A DNA stretch of 64,000 nucleotides from Stenotrophomonas maltophilia (lineage in GTDB: Bacteria > Pseudomonadota > Gammaproteobacteria > Xanthomonadales > Xanthomonadaceae), in NCBI RefSeq assembly GCF_013464485.1, contig NZ_RAUX01000018.1:62001-126000 (forward strand). The letters are read 5' to 3'. Below the pieces are notes generated by a model that saw nothing but the letters and a program-made list of their open reading frames with translations, was not told the DNA's origin and did not search any database. The position numbers and the translations under genes are program-made. This document shows, piece after piece, positions 62,164 through 64,000 of this stretch (position 1 is its first letter; each line of letters opens with the position of its first letter).

Positions 62164-62943
62164 ATGCGTGTCACCCGTACCCGTCTTGCCACCCTGATGC
62201 CGTGGCTGCTGTTGCTTGCCCTGTGCCTGTTGCCCGCACTGGCGTTCGCAGCACCCGGCGCTCCCGCCACGCCGCTGCCGGACATCAACGTCGGCAAGAT
62301 CGGCGGTGCGCCGGTCAGCCTGCCGCTGCAGACGCTGCTGCTGATGACGGCGATCACCCTGATCCCGTCGATGCTGCTGGTGCTGACCTCGTTCACCCGC
62401 ATCATCATCGTGCTCGGCCTGCTGCGGCAGGCACTGGGCACCGGGCAGACGCCGTCCAACCAGGTGCTGCTGGGCCTGGCCCTGTTCCTCACCGCAATGA
62501 TCATGCTGCCCACCTGGGACAAGGCCTGGAGCACGGGCATGGCGCCATACCTCAACGGTGACATCGACTTCCAGACCGCCTGGACGATGACCACCCAGCC
62601 ACTGCGTGCGTTCATGCTGGCGCAGATCCGCGAGACCGACCTGATGACCTTCGCCGGCATCGCCGGGCACGGCACCTACGCCAGCCCCGACGCGATTCCA
62701 TTCCCGGTGCTGGTCGCCTCGTTCGTCACCAGCGAACTGAAGACCGCCTTCGAGATCGGCTTCCTGATCTTCATCCCGTTCGTGATCATCGACCTGGTGG
62801 TGGCCAGCGTGCTGATGTCGATGGGCATGATGATGCTGTCGCCGATGCTGGTCTCTGCGCCGTTCAAGATCCTGCTGTTCGTGCTGGTGGATGGCTGGGT
62901 GCTGACGGTAGGAACGCTGGCGGCCAGCTTCAATCCGGCCTGA
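62164..62943 (+). CDS. fliP: Flagellar export gate protein FliP
   Basis: FliP forms the core of the export gate with FliQ and FliR. The 259-residue precursor has a signal peptide (WLLLLALCLLPALAFA), as is usual for FliP, then four membrane helices. Family motifs are LTSFTRIIIVLGLLRQALGTGQTPSNQVLLGLALFLT and FEIGFLIFIPFVIIDLVVASVLMSMGMMMLSP. It starts 1 base after the fliO stop. A SMAG unit separates it from fliQ. Identification is secure. Confidence 0.97.
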   Translation: MRVTRTRLATLMPWLLLLALCLLPALAFAAPGAPATPLPDINVGKIGGAPVSLPLQTLLLMTAITLIPSMLLVLTSFTRIIIVLGLLRQALGTGQTPSNQVLLGLALFLTAMIMLPTWDKAWSTGMAPYLNGDIDFQTAWTMTTQPLRAFMLAQIRETDLMTFAGIAGHGTYASPDAIPFPVLVASFVTSELKTAFEIGFLIFIPFVIIDLVVASVLMSMGMMMLSPMLVSAPFKILLFVLVDGWVLTVGTLAASFNPA

Positions 62944-62954
62944 TATCCCCGCAA

Positions 62955-62982
62955 AGAGCAGTCGAGCATGGCTCGACTCTAC
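62955..62982. repeat. Single SMAG unit between fliP and fliQ
   Basis: GAGCAGTCGAGC-ATG-GCTCGACTCTAC carries the CTAC end. It is a lone unit inside what is otherwise a tight operon. Confidence 0.75.
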
Positions 62983-63001
62983 ACAAGCAGATGGAATCCG
63001 A

Positions 63002-63271
63002 ATGTCTCCCGAACTTGCCCTGACCGAACTGCGTGGTGGCCTGATCGCCGTCCTGTGGGTGGCCGGCCCGCTGCTGCTCACCGTGCTGGTGGTGGGCGTT
63101 GTGGTGGGCGTTGTACAGGCTGCAACCCAGCTCAATGAACCGACCATCGCCTTCGTCGCCAAGGCGGCGGCGCTGACTGCAGTGCTGTTCGCGCTGGGCA
63201 GCCTGCTGATCGGCCACCTGGTTGAGTTCACCACGCTGCTGTTCCAGCGCATCCCGCACCTGATCGGCTAG
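63002..63271 (+). CDS. fliQ: Flagellar export gate protein FliQ
   Basis: An 89-residue protein with two membrane helices. It has the family pattern MSPELALTELRGGLIAVLWVAGPLLLTVLVVGVVVGVVQAATQLNEPTIAFVAKAAALTAVLFALGSLLIGHLVEFTTLLFQRIPHLI, including the QAATQLNEPTIAF loop. It lies 58 bases after fliP, a gap occupied by the SMAG unit, and precedes fliR by 13 bases. Identification is secure. Confidence 0.97.
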   Translation: MSPELALTELRGGLIAVLWVAGPLLLTVLVVGVVVGVVQAATQLNEPTIAFVAKAAALTAVLFALGSLLIGHLVEFTTLLFQRIPHLIG

Positions 63272-63284
63272 GACGCACGCTTCG

Positions 63285-64000
63285 ATGGACGCCGCCACCC
63301 AGATGGCTGCCGATGGCCTGCAGGCCTTCGGCATGATCGGCACCGTGCTGTGGACCATGCTGCGCATCGGCGCGGTGGCCATGGCCATGCCCATGGTGGG
63401 AACCCGTGCGGTGCCTGCGCGGGTGCGTGTGGTGCTGGCCGGGACCTTGGCCATCGCCCTGGCCCCCCTGCTGCCGCCGGTACCGGACTGGACCGGCTTC
63501 GATGCCGCCACCGTGCTGACCATCGCCCGCGAGCTGGCCATCGGCGTGTCCATCGGCTTCCTGCTCCGGTTGGTGTTCGAGGCCGGTGCGCTGGCCGGCG
63601 AACTGATCGCCCAGGGCACCGGCCTGGCCTTCGCGCAGATGAGCGACCCGCTCCGTGGTGGTACCTCGGGCGTGATCGGGCAATGGTTCTACCTGCTGTT
63701 CGGCCTGCTGTTCTTCACCGCCAACGGCCATCTGGCATTGATCTCGCTGGTGGTGGACAGCTACCGGGCGCTGCCGATCGGCGCCCCCCTGCCGGACCCC
63801 CATGCGTTCTTCAGTATCGCCCCGACCTTCCTGCTGGCGGTGCTGCGGGGTGCGTTGACCCTGGCCATTCCACTGATCGCGGCGATGCTGGCGGTGAACC
63901 TCGCCTTCGGCGTACTGGCCCGGGCTGCGCCCGCCCTGAACCCCATCCAGCTGGGCCTGCCGGTCTCGCTGCTGCTGGGCCTGTTCCTGCTGGCTCTGTT
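63285..64000 (+). CDS. fliR: Flagellar export gate protein FliR, 3' end missing
   Basis: The first 238 residues of FliR, cut by the window edge; the complete protein is usually about 260 residues. Six hydrophobic segments are visible, with VLWTMLRIGAVAMAMPMVGTRAVPARVRVVLAG, VSIGFLLRLVFEAGALAGELIAQGTGLAFAQMSDP and APALNPIQLGLPVSLLLGLFLLAL. FliR completes the FliP-FliQ-FliR gate; flhB would be expected next. It starts 13 bases after fliQ. Confidence 0.96.
   Translation, partial: MDAATQMAADGLQAFGMIGTVLWTMLRIGAVAMAMPMVGTRAVPARVRVVLAGTLAIALAPLLPPVPDWTGFDAATVLTIARELAIGVSIGFLLRLVFEAGALAGELIAQGTGLAFAQMSDPLRGGTSGVIGQWFYLLFGLLFFTANGHLALISLVVDSYRALPIGAPLPDPHAFFSIAPTFLLAVLRGALTLAIPLIAAMLAVNLAFGVLARAAPALNPIQLGLPVSLLLGLFLLAL

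Overview
The window is a high-GC gammaproteobacterial chromosome segment, most likely from the Stenotrophomonas maltophilia complex (Xanthomonadaceae). Three things point there. The gene order rpoN2-vemR-fleQ inside a large flagellar cluster is the xanthomonad arrangement. The proteins look xanthomonad throughout. The gaps are littered with short palindromes that begin GTAG or end CTAC(C), which match the SMAG repeats described for S. maltophilia. No tRNA, rRNA, prophage, IS element or CRISPR array was seen.

Region 1 (1-18.9 kb) is housekeeping. It holds a partial DUF3857 protein, ftsK, trxB, a FemAB-like acetyltransferase, aat, infA, clpA, clpS and a nudJ-mnmA-hflD operon. It also holds an APH(6)-type aminoglycoside kinase between clpA and clpS, an orphan chemoreceptor, and several small unknown genes. 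One secreted-protein gene (8791-9667) carries an apparent one-base frameshift.

Region 2 (19.0-25.8 kb) is a cyclic-di-GMP and signalling island. A PAS-GGDEF-EAL protein with intact motifs is divergent from a two-gene operon, which encodes a HisKA_3 histidine kinase and a degenerate GGDEF-EAL protein ending in a receiver domain.

Region 3 (25.9-64 kb, running off the end) is the flagellar cluster. On the minus strand lie a PAS kinase, flgN, flgM and flgA. On the plus strand the order is cheV, flgBCDEF, flgGHIJKL, three tandem flagellin genes, fliD, fliS, a fliT-like gene, an atypical PilZ gene, a LuxR-type regulator, rpoN2, vemR, fleQ, fliEFGHIJK and fliLMNOPQ, ending in a cut fliR. The flhB, flhA, flhF, fleN and fliA genes are not in view.

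Promoter motifs read by eye fit a two-tier hierarchy. RpoN sites (TGGCAC-N5-TTGCA type) precede flgA, flgB, flgG, fliD, fliE and fliL, the hook-basal-body and cap operons. FleQ, encoded in the window, is the expected activator. FliA sites (TCAA/TAAA-N15/16-GCCGATAA type) precede flgM, the first flagellin (twice), fliS and cheV. Two more lie outside the cluster, before the orphan chemoreceptor and the PAS-GGDEF-EAL gene, which ties chemotaxis and c-di-GMP control to the late flagellar class. All promoter, terminator and functional calls are sequence-based inferences without experimental support here.
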